DNA of 52,212 nt, taken from Bacillus sp. 165. Lineage in GTDB: Bacteria; Bacillota; Bacilli; Bacillales; Bacillaceae_G. This document shows, one piece after another, positions 7,924 to 15,382 of the stretch; positions within the stretch are counted from its first letter, which is position 1, and every line of letters starts with the position of its first letter. The stretch covers positions 1-52,212 of the forward strand of contig NZ_JAGHKQ010000018.1 in NCBI RefSeq assembly GCF_017742235.1, given 5' to 3'. The notes under the pieces are model-generated. The model had not been told where the DNA came from, did no database searches, and saw nothing but the letters and a program-made list of their open reading frames with translations. The position numbers and the translations under genes were made by a program.

Positions 7924-9786
7924 TTACAACAATGTAAAGGCTTTATTGATTCCCATTGCTTCATATACTTCGAGCTTTAACTCCTTTTGACGTTCTTCCA
8001 AACGCGCTAATTCATCATTGATTTTACGTTTTTCAGCATCATAAGCCTCAACAATTTTACATTGCTCGTCTAATGAAATAAGCGGAACCGGTAAATCCTT
8101 TAGGTCCTTCATTGATAACGTCATAATAGTAGAACCTGTTGTATGTTTATCAAAGTAGAATTGTGCGATCGGTGACTCAAAATATAGTAGTAAAAATTTT
8201 GGATCTAGTAATTCACCACAACGAATGCCTGCAAAGTTTTGAGATGACAACACATCATCACGTTCACTAGTGAATAAAGCTGCTTTCCTGTTCACTCCAC
8301 GAATTGACAATAAAACATCTCCTTGTTGAATAAGATTATTATCAACTTTCGCTTTATTTGTAATTGAATAACGAGTTACACTCTCCAAATTCACTAAACC
8401 ATCTTGAATATCAGAAATTTTTACAACTGAGTAATCACCGTTTTCATTTTCGTCTTTCGTAGAAGCATTATAGCCTCGATAGAAATCTACTAATTCTGAT
8501 AATGGTTTTGTTTGAATGTTACTTAATGCGTCCATATCAATAGCTATAGTACCAAATTCACTAACTTGGGTTTCTGTCTTGTAAATGTAATTATTAGGTG
8601 TCAACTGAGCTGAATTAATTTCGTCATTTGATACAAATCGACTAATTTCCTCAATTTCTTTACCCATAGAAATTATATCATTAATTAATTCAATTTTTTT
8701 CTCTTTCAATACCAAATCTCTTTTATTGACCATATCTCCTAAAGCTTCAGCGTTGATCATTAAAATTTTACCTTTACGAGATTCAGACTTATTTTTGTTA
8801 CAAAGTAAAAGTACCGTTTTAATACCTGTGTACGGTTGTAGTAATGGTGGTAAAGAGACGATCGCCTCGATCACATCAAAGTCAATCAATCGTTGACGAA
8901 TTTCTTTTTCAGGACCACTTCTAAATAAAACCCCCATTGGTAATAAGAATGCTGCTTTCCCATCTTCTTTTGTTGCACTTAAACCGCAACTTAAAAATGT
9001 TAAATCACCTTGGGAGCGAGGAGGAATTCCATATATAAATCGGTTAAACGGATCATATTTCATATCAATTTGTTGTTCTTCAGTTAAACGAAGCCCGAAT
9101 GGTGGAGCCATAAATACTCGATCAAATTGTATTAGCTTATTTCCTTCTATATATGCAGGTTTCTTTATTAAATCCCCTACCGCGACAGTAGCTTCTATGT
9201 CATTTAAGAAAAGTCTTAATCGTAATACAGTTGCAGCCATAGGATTGATTTCTTGAAAAGCTAAACGACTATTTGGAAATTCCTTGGCAAACATCATTGC
9301 AGTTTGTCCATATCCTGCAGTTCCATCGTGAAAAGTAGATATTGAAGACTTTTGATCTAATAAATAATTTATAGATATCCTATTTATACTCTGTGGTGTC
9401 AGGAATAAATCTCTACTTTCTATCCCTACATATTCGATTAATTCATCAAAGACTACGCCCATTGAAAGATTTTTTAAATTCTGCTCTATAAATGAGAGAA
9501 CATTTACCAAAGAATTTGTTAGCTTTGCAGTAAAAGTATTTTTAAATATTTCTAGCATCAGTTTCTTAAAGTAAACTTCTAGTTGAATGTCACTAATAAT
9601 TTTTTCGACTTTTTCTAAAATATTTTGGCTTTGGATTACTTTAGTAAGTTCCAAACCATTTTGTTTTGCAATAGCTAAAACAGTACCTGTCAAAAGTAAA
9701 TTTGTTTCCGGATCACTTGTATTTCTAGTAAAATTTGTAGTTTTTATAATGTCGTATATCTCTTTTGCGTAATTTATTTTTCCCAT
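7924..9786 (-). CDS. Methyltransferase-like protein fused to a half-S domain, altered catalytic motif IV
   Basis: This 620-residue protein is the first gene of the hsd operon. Residues 1-110 are helical. Residues 115-400 follow an HsdM-type methylase, with FLTPQSINRI at about 128-137, a modified motif I HDGTAGYGQ (153-161) in place of DPxxGSGG, and APPF (227-230) where active N6-adenine methylases have N/D/S-P-P-Y/F/W. Residues from about 420 to 600 form one S-type target-recognition domain (LSELVDFYRGYNAST, then GDVLLSIRG, then LSMKDLKDLPVPL) and a closing coiled helix. Ala227 is encoded GCT. The frame is intact, so this is not a decaying gene. It may be a DNA-recognition or allosteric partner rather than an active enzyme. 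The AGGAGG site is 7 bases from the ATG. Confidence 0.85.
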   Translation of the reverse strand: MGKINYAKEIYDIIKTTNFTRNTSDPETNLLLTGTVLAIAKQNGLELTKVIQSQNILEKVEKIISDIQLEVYFKKLMLEIFKNTFTAKLTNSLVNVLSFIEQNLKNLSMGVVFDELIEYVGIESRDLFLTPQSINRISINYLLDQKSSISTFHDGTAGYGQTAMMFAKEFPNSRLAFQEINPMAATVLRLRLFLNDIEATVAVGDLIKKPAYIEGNKLIQFDRVFMAPPFGLRLTEEQQIDMKYDPFNRFIYGIPPRSQGDLTFLSCGLSATKEDGKAAFLLPMGVLFRSGPEKEIRQRLIDFDVIEAIVSLPPLLQPYTGIKTVLLLCNKNKSESRKGKILMINAEALGDMVNKRDLVLKEKKIELINDIISMGKEIEEISRFVSNDEINSAQLTPNNYIYKTETQVSEFGTIAIDMDALSNIQTKPLSELVDFYRGYNASTKDENENGDYSVVKISDIQDGLVNLESVTRYSITNKAKVDNNLIQQGDVLLSIRGVNRKAALFTSERDDVLSSQNFAGIRCGELLDPKFLLLYFESPIAQFYFDKHTTGSTIMTLSMKDLKDLPVPLISLDEQCKIVEAYDAEKRKINDELARLEERQKELKLEVYEAMGINKAFTLL

Positions 9787-9830
9787 ACTTAATTCCTCCT
9801 AAAACATTTATTCATTTTGTTAAGTTAAAT

Positions 9831-9870
9831 ATAATACAAAAACTTAGTATTGTACATACTAAGTTTTTGT
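9831..9870 (-). promoter_or_regulatory. Hsd operon promoter region with a 35 bp inverted repeat
   Basis: Arms ACAAAAACTTAGTA (9836-9849) and its exact complement (9857-9870) flank a 7-base centre. The repeat ends at a TATTAT box (9836-9831, minus strand) about 45 bases upstream of the first hsd operon ATG. No good -35 is seen. The position suits an operator controlling the operon. Its T-flanked arms would also allow a hairpin terminator, but no plus-strand gene ends nearby. Confidence 0.5.
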
Positions 9871-10180
9871 ATAGTTTATATTTTTTATTTATAATACCTG
9901 TACAAAAATTTAGATCAGTAATAATTATTTGCTATTTAAAGTTCTTTATTCTCTGAACTACACTACCTTAAAAATACTATGACTCGTACCCCTCAAATTT
10001 TATATCAAGTTTTATACTACTCTATTGATTTCGAATAACCTCAGTAAATGTCTTCATACTTAGCCATTGTTTTTTTAATCTTTGATACTATTATTAAGTT
10101 AATTAAAGAACTCTTAATGAAAAATAAAAATGTTTAGAGTGTTTATTTCTTATGGATTCGGAAAAAACTCGCTTCATCTA
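9871..10180. other. Intergenic stretch without recognisable gene
   Basis: This AT-rich stretch lies between the hsd operon promoter and the terminator of the propeller-Ig gene. Only very short frames are present on either strand and none has a convincing ribosome binding site. I see no RNA gene. Confidence 0.5.
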
Positions 10181-10210
10181 AAAATAAAAGACCTAGATAT
10201 GAACTAGGCC
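10181..10210 (-). terminator. Terminator of the propeller-Ig protein gene
   Basis: The minus strand reads GGCCTAG, a 7-base loop, then CTAGGTC (10190-10210, one G-T pair), followed by TTTTATTTTTAG. It lies 40 bases past the stop codon. Confidence 0.75.
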
Positions 10211-10249
10211 TTTTTTCTAAACTAGACTATTTATTATTAAACAACTTTT

Positions 10250-12988
10250 CTAAGATACCGTAATTTTCCGAGTAATAATCGTTTTATTTCCTGATTTATC
10301 CGATACAGTATACGTTAAGGTGTAAGTTCCTCTTTTCTTAGTGTTTACACTACCAGTAATAACGATTGACTTAGTTAAGTCACCATCTACATTATCTTTT
10401 GCAGTCACACCTGTTCTTGGATTGAAAGTTGAATTTAGTTTGATAGTTTTATTTGTTGCTCCAGTAAAAACTGGTTTTATGTTATCAATGACAGTTATCT
10501 TTCTTATAACAGTTGTTACATTCCCTGAAGTATCTGAAACGGAATAAGTTAATGTATAGGTACCCTTTGCTTTTGTATTTACCGAACCACTTATTTTAAT
10601 AATATTTGTTAAACTACCATCTACATTATCTGTTGCAAATACTCCAGTTTTAGCATTGAAACCTGTTCCGATCGCAATGGTTTTACTAGTTGCTCCGGTG
10701 ATAATTGGTTTTACATTATCATATACCGTTATTTTTCTTATAACGGCGGTCGTATTTCCCGATTTGTCAGAAACAGTATAAGTTAAGGTGTATTCCCCTT
10801 TTTTCTTCGTATCAACCGTACCACTAACTTTCATATTTTCAGTAAGATCATTGTCTACATTGTCATACGCATATACGCTATCATATGGATCGAAAATTGA
10901 ATTAATTGCAATGGATTTGGTAGTTCCCCCTAAAATTACGGGTTTAATATTATCAATAACTGTAATTTTTCTAGAGAGTGTAGTTTTATTTCCTGATTTA
11001 TCAGTCACAATATACGTTAAAGTAGATGTATTTGGTCTTGAGTTATCAATCGTTCCAATAACACGTATATAATCAGTTAAATTCCCATCTAAACCGTCCT
11101 CAGCAGTCACACCTTTTAAAGTATCAAAAATTTCACCTATATTTATAGTTACATCTTTTACTCCGTTGATAACCGGTTTAGTAGTATCTTTTACAATTAT
11201 TTCAGTAGCTTCACTTACATTTCCCGAATCATCAGTTGAAGTAACGAATAATTTTGTTCCCGCTTTCTGCTTATCAATCAATACTGTGAAACTACCATTC
11301 TCGTTTGTAATGGTTTTACCAAGTATCTCTTGTCCAGACTTCACATTAATTGTTGAACCTGGTTCTGCTTCACCATTTATATTCGTAGTTAGATCTGTTA
11401 CCTCATTTACTGTTGGTGTTGTAGGTGATGTAACATCTTTTACAATAATTTTAGTGGCATCACTACTATTTCCTGCTGCATCTGTAGCAACAAATGTTAA
11501 TTGCGTCCCCGCTTTTAAATAATTAATTGGTATGCTAAATGCTCCATCTTGCTTTGTTATACCACTAGCAATGTTTGTTTGTTCTGATGTTACTGTTATT
11601 GAAGAACCAGGCTCCGCTTTTCCTGTGATACTTAATGATTGATCAGTAACTTCATCGACAATAGGTACGTCAGGCGCGATTACATCTGTAGTTGTAAATG
11701 AATAAAGATAGCCGTTAGATGCGTATGCATAAAATTCATCATTATTAATGGTTAATGGAAGATCGAATGGTACGGAATCACCTAAAGAAATAGACCATAA
11801 ATATTCACCTTTACTATTAAATGCTTCAGCTGCCGTTGCCCTACTGTTTAGTAGGGCAGATGGGACAGTTGCAGTTAGATAAATTGTTCCGTCTTTTCCT
11901 AAAATCGGGAGCGAATTTACACTAACAGGAATGGTCCATTTGACTGTCCCATCTGGCAGATAAGCGTATAATTTTTTTTGATCAAAAACATAAATTGTCC
12001 CATCTGCTGCAATGACTGGAGAACTTGGATTTGGAGACATATTCTCTAACGATACCGACCATTTTCTATTCCCGTCTGGACCTACAGCGTATAAACCACC
12101 GGAATTATCAAGTAAATAAAGAGTACCGTCTTCCCCAATAGTTGGTGTTGATAATACTGCATCACTGTAGTAAACCGCAATTCTTCCAATCATTTCTCCT
12201 TTTGCATTAATCGTAAATATTGAACCTCCTACTACAATGTAGATTGTCCCATCTTTTCCAATTACTGGAGTTGTAGGATAACTTGTATAAAGACGGGTTT
12301 CAAATGTCCATTTTTTCATCCCGTATGGACTAATTGCATATAAAGTTCCTAGTTTATCTAATACATAGATTGTTCCATCGCTACCAATTGATGGGGATGT
12401 TACAATTCCTGTACCTGTTTCAACAAAGAATTTTTCCGTTCCATCTAGATTGATTGCATAAATCCCGTTTTTGCTTCCGTTACCGTTTGCAATAGCCCCT
12501 AAATATAATGTTCCGTCTTCAGCGATTACAGGTGAAGCACCATTATCTGCTCCAGTTGTAATCGACCACTTCACTAGCCCATTTTTATCAATTGCTTTAA
12601 AAAAACCAGTAGCACTTCTCACGTAAATTGTTCCATCTGCTCCAATAACGGGGGAAGATAAACCATATCCAGAATAATTTCCAACTCCAATATTAGTAGA
12701 CCAGCTCAACTTCGGATCAATACCCAAAAGAAAGCGCGTTTGCCTTGTCCAATTCGTTGCAGTCGGTTGAATAGCATTTAAATCGTACTTTCCTGTTTGG
12801 TAACCTCCGCCTTGTTTAAAGAGACCAGTACTCGTTGATTGAGTTGTAACATCTTTAGAGATTACTTGTTTAATTGGAATTGAGCTCTCGGCAAAAGTAG
12901 TTGGTAATACTATCGCATTTAGCAAAAAGATTGAGGAGATTAATATACAATGTAATGTCCTCGTTTTTGTATGTAATTTATTTTTCAA
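10250..12988 (-). CDS. Secreted protein: PQQ-like beta-propeller plus six Ig-like repeats
   Basis: This 912-residue exported protein has a Sec-type signal peptide (residues 1 to about 33, ending near PTTFAES). About eight propeller blades follow (roughly 90-440), each with a DGTIYV-type strand and a closing W/F strand such as GLVKW, GMKKW or GTVKW. Two Ig-like units with ITGKAEPGSSI and INGEAEPGSTI (about 450-600) come next. Four DUF5011-type repeats of about 78 residues then share D-x-KPVI, YTVSDKSGN and RKITV. There is no LPXTG motif or membrane anchor, so it is released or held non-covalently. The start is TTG with AAAAGGTG upstream. The role is unknown; adhesion or wall binding is a guess. 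It lies between the R-M operon and the recombinases, so it may be island cargo. Confidence 0.85.
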   Translation of the reverse strand: MKNKLHTKTRTLHCILISSIFLLNAIVLPTTFAESSIPIKQVISKDVTTQSTSTGLFKQGGGYQTGKYDLNAIQPTATNWTRQTRFLLGIDPKLSWSTNIGVGNYSGYGLSSPVIGADGTIYVRSATGFFKAIDKNGLVKWSITTGADNGASPVIAEDGTLYLGAIANGNGSKNGIYAINLDGTEKFFVETGTGIVTSPSIGSDGTIYVLDKLGTLYAISPYGMKKWTFETRLYTSYPTTPVIGKDGTIYIVVGGSIFTINAKGEMIGRIAVYYSDAVLSTPTIGEDGTLYLLDNSGGLYAVGPDGNRKWSVSLENMSPNPSSPVIAADGTIYVFDQKKLYAYLPDGTVKWTIPVSVNSLPILGKDGTIYLTATVPSALLNSRATAAEAFNSKGEYLWSISLGDSVPFDLPLTINNDEFYAYASNGYLYSFTTTDVIAPDVPIVDEVTDQSLSITGKAEPGSSITVTSEQTNIASGITKQDGAFSIPINYLKAGTQLTFVATDAAGNSSDATKIIVKDVTSPTTPTVNEVTDLTTNINGEAEPGSTINVKSGQEILGKTITNENGSFTVLIDKQKAGTKLFVTSTDDSGNVSEATEIIVKDTTKPVINGVKDVTINIGEIFDTLKGVTAEDGLDGNLTDYIRVIGTIDNSRPNTSTLTYIVTDKSGNKTTLSRKITVIDNIKPVILGGTTKSIAINSIFDPYDSVYAYDNVDNDLTENMKVSGTVDTKKKGEYTLTYTVSDKSGNTTAVIRKITVYDNVKPIITGATSKTIAIGTGFNAKTGVFATDNVDGSLTNIIKISGSVNTKAKGTYTLTYSVSDTSGNVTTVIRKITVIDNIKPVFTGATNKTIKLNSTFNPRTGVTAKDNVDGDLTKSIVITGSVNTKKRGTYTLTYTVSDKSGNKTIITRKITVS

Positions 12989-13312
12989 CGCTATATCACC
13001 TTTTCAGTTTATTCAGTTCATTTTAGCATAAACTCATACTCTTCTATTCTTCTGAAAAAAATATATTTTGTTATTTTGCTAGCACTTGTATTTTTCAATC
13101 AATAAAACAACTAAATAATTTTTTTTATTTTTCCTTTTTAACTATTGGTTTTTAAAGAAGTTACCGAATATAATTCATTCGAAAAATTATAAGCAAGAAA
13201 TTAAGAAGTAAATAAACCAATAATTAAACACTTAAATATAAGAATCAGTATTGAGCTTTAGTTACTTACTTTTTTTCTGACATATGTATAACCGAAATAA
13301 GGAGAGAGAATT
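12989..13312. other. AT-rich divergent intergenic region
   Basis: This region separates the minus-strand propeller-Ig gene from the plus-strand recombinase operon and should hold a promoter for each. I see a possible minus-strand TAAAAT near 13025-13020 and a weak plus-strand -10 (TGTATAA, 13285-13291), neither with a convincing -35. There is no ORF and no RNA gene. Confidence 0.4.
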
Positions 13313-13456
13313 TTGAAAGTTATCCGCTGCTATGCTACACAATAAAATGCAATTAATGCAAGTGCTATTATCCAAGATTTATTAATCTCTAAATTAGAAA
13401 GAATGCTAGATTATCCATTAAATCCAAAAGAGCTATCAGATAAAAAGAACAGTTAG
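13313..13456 (+). pseudogene. Small recombinase-operon ORF interrupted by one in-frame stop
   Basis: From a TTG with a strong AAGGAGAGAG site upstream, the frame reads MKVIRCYATQ, then TAA at 13343-13345. It continues in the same frame with NAINASAIIQDLLISKLERM and ends at TAG 13454-13456. The 48-codon span reads as one small helical protein after changing a single base, for example GAA to TAA. The next gene starts 8 bases later, in operon style. I cannot exclude that the 10-codon leader is itself functional. Confidence 0.5.
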
Positions 13457-13463
13457 GAAGTGA

Positions 13464-13622
13464 ATGTGCTTGATATACACAAATCAAGATAGAACATTAA
13501 CTAGATTAGAATTAGACACCTTTACAGAAAAATTAAAGAAACTTCAGAAGGAAGGCCACTTATCACAATTCCTACTAGAGCAATTTCTTACTTACGGGAG
13601 GTTAAAAGATGAAAGAAACTAA
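13464..13622 (+). CDS. Small hypothetical protein of the recombinase operon (52 aa)
   Basis: The frame begins ATG TGC TTG ATA with AGGAAGTG upstream and encodes a charged helical protein (TRLELDTFTEKLKKLQKEGH, then SQFLLEQFL). Its stop codon overlaps the start region of the next small gene by 14 bases, as in coupled operons. I do not recognise the family. The tight packing between a coupled downstream gene and the recombinases supports it being real. Confidence 0.55.
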   Translation: MCLIYTNQDRTLTRLELDTFTEKLKKLQKEGHLSQFLLEQFLTYGRLKDERN

Positions 13623-13731
13623 CATCAAGTCTTTCCCTGGTCAAGAGAAAGGAATTATCAAAATAATTATTAAGACCACAGATAAAGAGGAATCTGTTCA
13701 ACTAAGACTAGATTTGAAATTTGAAGATTAG
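13609..13731 (+). CDS. Small hypothetical protein of the recombinase operon (40 aa)
   Basis: The protein is 40 residues, starting MKETNIKSFPGQEKGIIKI and ending in charged beta-prone sequence (SVQLRLDLKFED). A very good GGGAGG site lies 7 bases before the ATG, inside the preceding gene. There is no known domain. The ribosome binding site and overlap are the main evidence that it is translated. Confidence 0.55.
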   Translation: MKETNIKSFPGQEKGIIKIIIKTTDKEESVQLRLDLKFED

Positions 13732-13768
13732 TGCTCAAGCAATAGTTAGTTATATTGCTTACTCGTAT

Positions 13769-13812
13769 AAACACACTTATTTCCGTCAAAGATGAAATGC
13801 GGAGGTGTGTTT
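13769..13812 (+). promoter_or_regulatory. Hairpin that can mask the ribosome binding site of the 13813 gene
   Basis: AAACACAC (13769-13776) is complementary to GTGTGTTT (13805-13812), which ends exactly at the ATG. An inner CCG (13783-13785) pairs with CGG (13800-13802). The GGAGG ribosome binding site (13801-13805) therefore lies in the stem. This could make translation of the gene, and of the coupled recombinase, depend on opening of the hairpin. Confidence 0.5.
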
Positions 13813-13998
13813 ATGCGGAAGAAAATTAATATACAAGCAGATTCTGAGATAAACTCTGTAACTAATATCTGGCTTCAACATTTAGTGCAGAGAATAATTG
13901 TGGATCAATTAGATGTATCTCATCGACTTCAGGCGAAGTTACTTTATCAAAACATAGTAAAGGAAAGAAAGAACAATGAGACAAACGATAGCAAATAA
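13813..13998 (+). CDS. Small hypothetical protein preceding the first serine recombinase (61 aa)
   Basis: The start at 13813 is chosen over the ATG at 13792 because GCGGAGG lies 7 bases before it. The protein is basic and helical (INSVTNIWLQHLVQRIIVDQ, then HRLQAKLLYQNIVKERK). Its last 23 bases overlap the first recombinase gene, so the two are translationally coupled. A DNA-binding accessory role, as with directionality factors, is possible from size and position only. Confidence 0.6.
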   Translation: MRKKINIQADSEINSVTNIWLQHLVQRIIVDQLDVSHRLQAKLLYQNIVKERKNNETNDSK

Positions 13999-15382
13999 AA
14001 ATAAGTACAAAGTTTTTTTTCGAAGGGTTAGTACAACTAATCAAGATATACAGTTGCAAGAATCGGCGGATGCTATTTACAGAAAGAATTACATTCCCAG
14101 TGAGATATTAATAATGAATGAGAAAGGCGTATCAGCCAACAAGCTAGATATTAATAATCGCCCACAAATGAATAAACTTATCCAACTGATTGTTAGTGAT
14201 CAGATTGAAATTATCTATGCTTTTGACCGAACAAGATTGTTCCGTGACTTTTATGAATCAAATTTATTTGTTTCACTTTGTAAAAAGCATAATGTCAAAG
14301 TATTTTATACTTCAGCCGGAAATGGTAATCACCAATCTACCAATAGCACTCTACTTGAAGGTGTGATGAATATCGTGAGTGATGTTGAAGGAAAAAACAT
14401 TGCTAGAAGAACTGAAGAAGCAAGAAAAAGGTACCCTCCTAAAAAATTTGGTTACTTTAAAGAGAACAAGAAGTTTAAAAAAGAACCTGAAAATAAGGAT
14501 TTATTACTAGAATTCTTTAAAAAGATTAGGCAAATATCAACACACAAAGATTTAGAAATTACTTTAATGGAATTTAGGCGAAAACTAAACAAAGATCGAA
14601 AGGTGTTACTAAAAATTGCAATGGATCCTTTTTATGCAGGGTATGATCTAACTACTGGAAAAAATAAGCTTTTACACGTAGAACCTTACTTAACTTATGA
14701 GGAATTCCAACAATTTCGGGATAATAGCACCGTAATTTCAACTTATCTAGATATTGAAGAGTCTTTAAAAAATCAAGATAACTATGAGGTGAGTTGTGGT
14801 GTTTGTAAACGGTCAATGAAGTTTCACTTGAATGTCCCTGAAGTGAAAGCTTGGTATTCCTGTTCACATAAACATTCAAAAGTCTTAATATCAACAGAAG
14901 ATTTAATTCTTATTGTCAAAAAGTCACTTGAGAAGACAATTGAGAGTCTAAATACAGAAACTCTTCTGAAAGATTCAAGGCACTACTTTCAACTAATTCG
15001 GAAAAATATTGATGGAGAATTTAAGTCACTAGAGGCACAAAAACACAATTTAATGGAAAAGACCATTTTAGAGATCGATGATATTAGTAAATGGAGAGAC
15101 AATCCTGGTTACATTGAATTAATCAAATTGGAAGAAATTCAAAAGAATTTACTTAGCCAATTAGAAATAAAAAAGCAACTTTTATTAGAAAATGAGAGCT
15201 TGGTAGACCTATTGAAAAAATATCTTCATAAATGCAGGCAATCTAATTCTTTTTTTCTAACATCAATGCTTATCAAAAAAGTATTTGTATATCCGAATGA
15301 GGTAAACATTGAGGTTAGTAAATTTGACTATCTCCACGATTTACAGACTCAATATATTTTTAATGGAGGAGATTTCATATGA
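13976..15382 (+). CDS. Large serine recombinase 1
   Basis: This 468-residue site-specific recombinase of the serine family would cut and exchange DNA through a 5' phosphoserine link. The N-terminal catalytic domain has FRRVS with nucleophile S19 and the arginine motif DRTRLFRD (about residues 83-90). The recombinase domain includes PFYAGY (near 220). A zinc ribbon follows, with C-x2-C at SCGVCKRSM and a second pair in WYSCSHKH where His may replace one Cys, and then a long coiled coil (about 330-420). Its stop overlaps the start of recombinase 2 (ATGA). It is only distantly like its two neighbours, so the three are not simple duplicates. Confidence 0.9.
   Translation: MRQTIANKNKYKVFFRRVSTTNQDIQLQESADAIYRKNYIPSEILIMNEKGVSANKLDINNRPQMNKLIQLIVSDQIEIIYAFDRTRLFRDFYESNLFVSLCKKHNVKVFYTSAGNGNHQSTNSTLLEGVMNIVSDVEGKNIARRTEEARKRYPPKKFGYFKENKKFKKEPENKDLLLEFFKKIRQISTHKDLEITLMEFRRKLNKDRKVLLKIAMDPFYAGYDLTTGKNKLLHVEPYLTYEEFQQFRDNSTVISTYLDIEESLKNQDNYEVSCGVCKRSMKFHLNVPEVKAWYSCSHKHSKVLISTEDLILIVKKSLEKTIESLNTETLLKDSRHYFQLIRKNIDGEFKSLEAQKHNLMEKTILEIDDISKWRDNPGYIELIKLEEIQKNLLSQLEIKKQLLLENESLVDLLKKYLHKCRQSNSFFLTSMLIKKVFVYPNEVNIEVSKFDYLHDLQTQYIFNGGDFI

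Noticed and set aside
10010..10070. Short minus-strand frames (MAKYEDIY, MKTFTEVIRNQ) as remnants of a gene
   Set aside because: They are too short, lack a ribosome binding site, and no longer frame can be assembled around them.
11166..11522. 118-codon plus-strand frame opposite the propeller-Ig gene
   Set aside because: It is low-complexity Ser/Val-rich sequence produced by the complement of the Ig repeats.
13160..13185. TTACCGAATATAATTCATTCG as a sixth recombinase box
   Set aside because: It shares only ACCGAA with the box consensus and has an extra base in the core, so the match could be chance.
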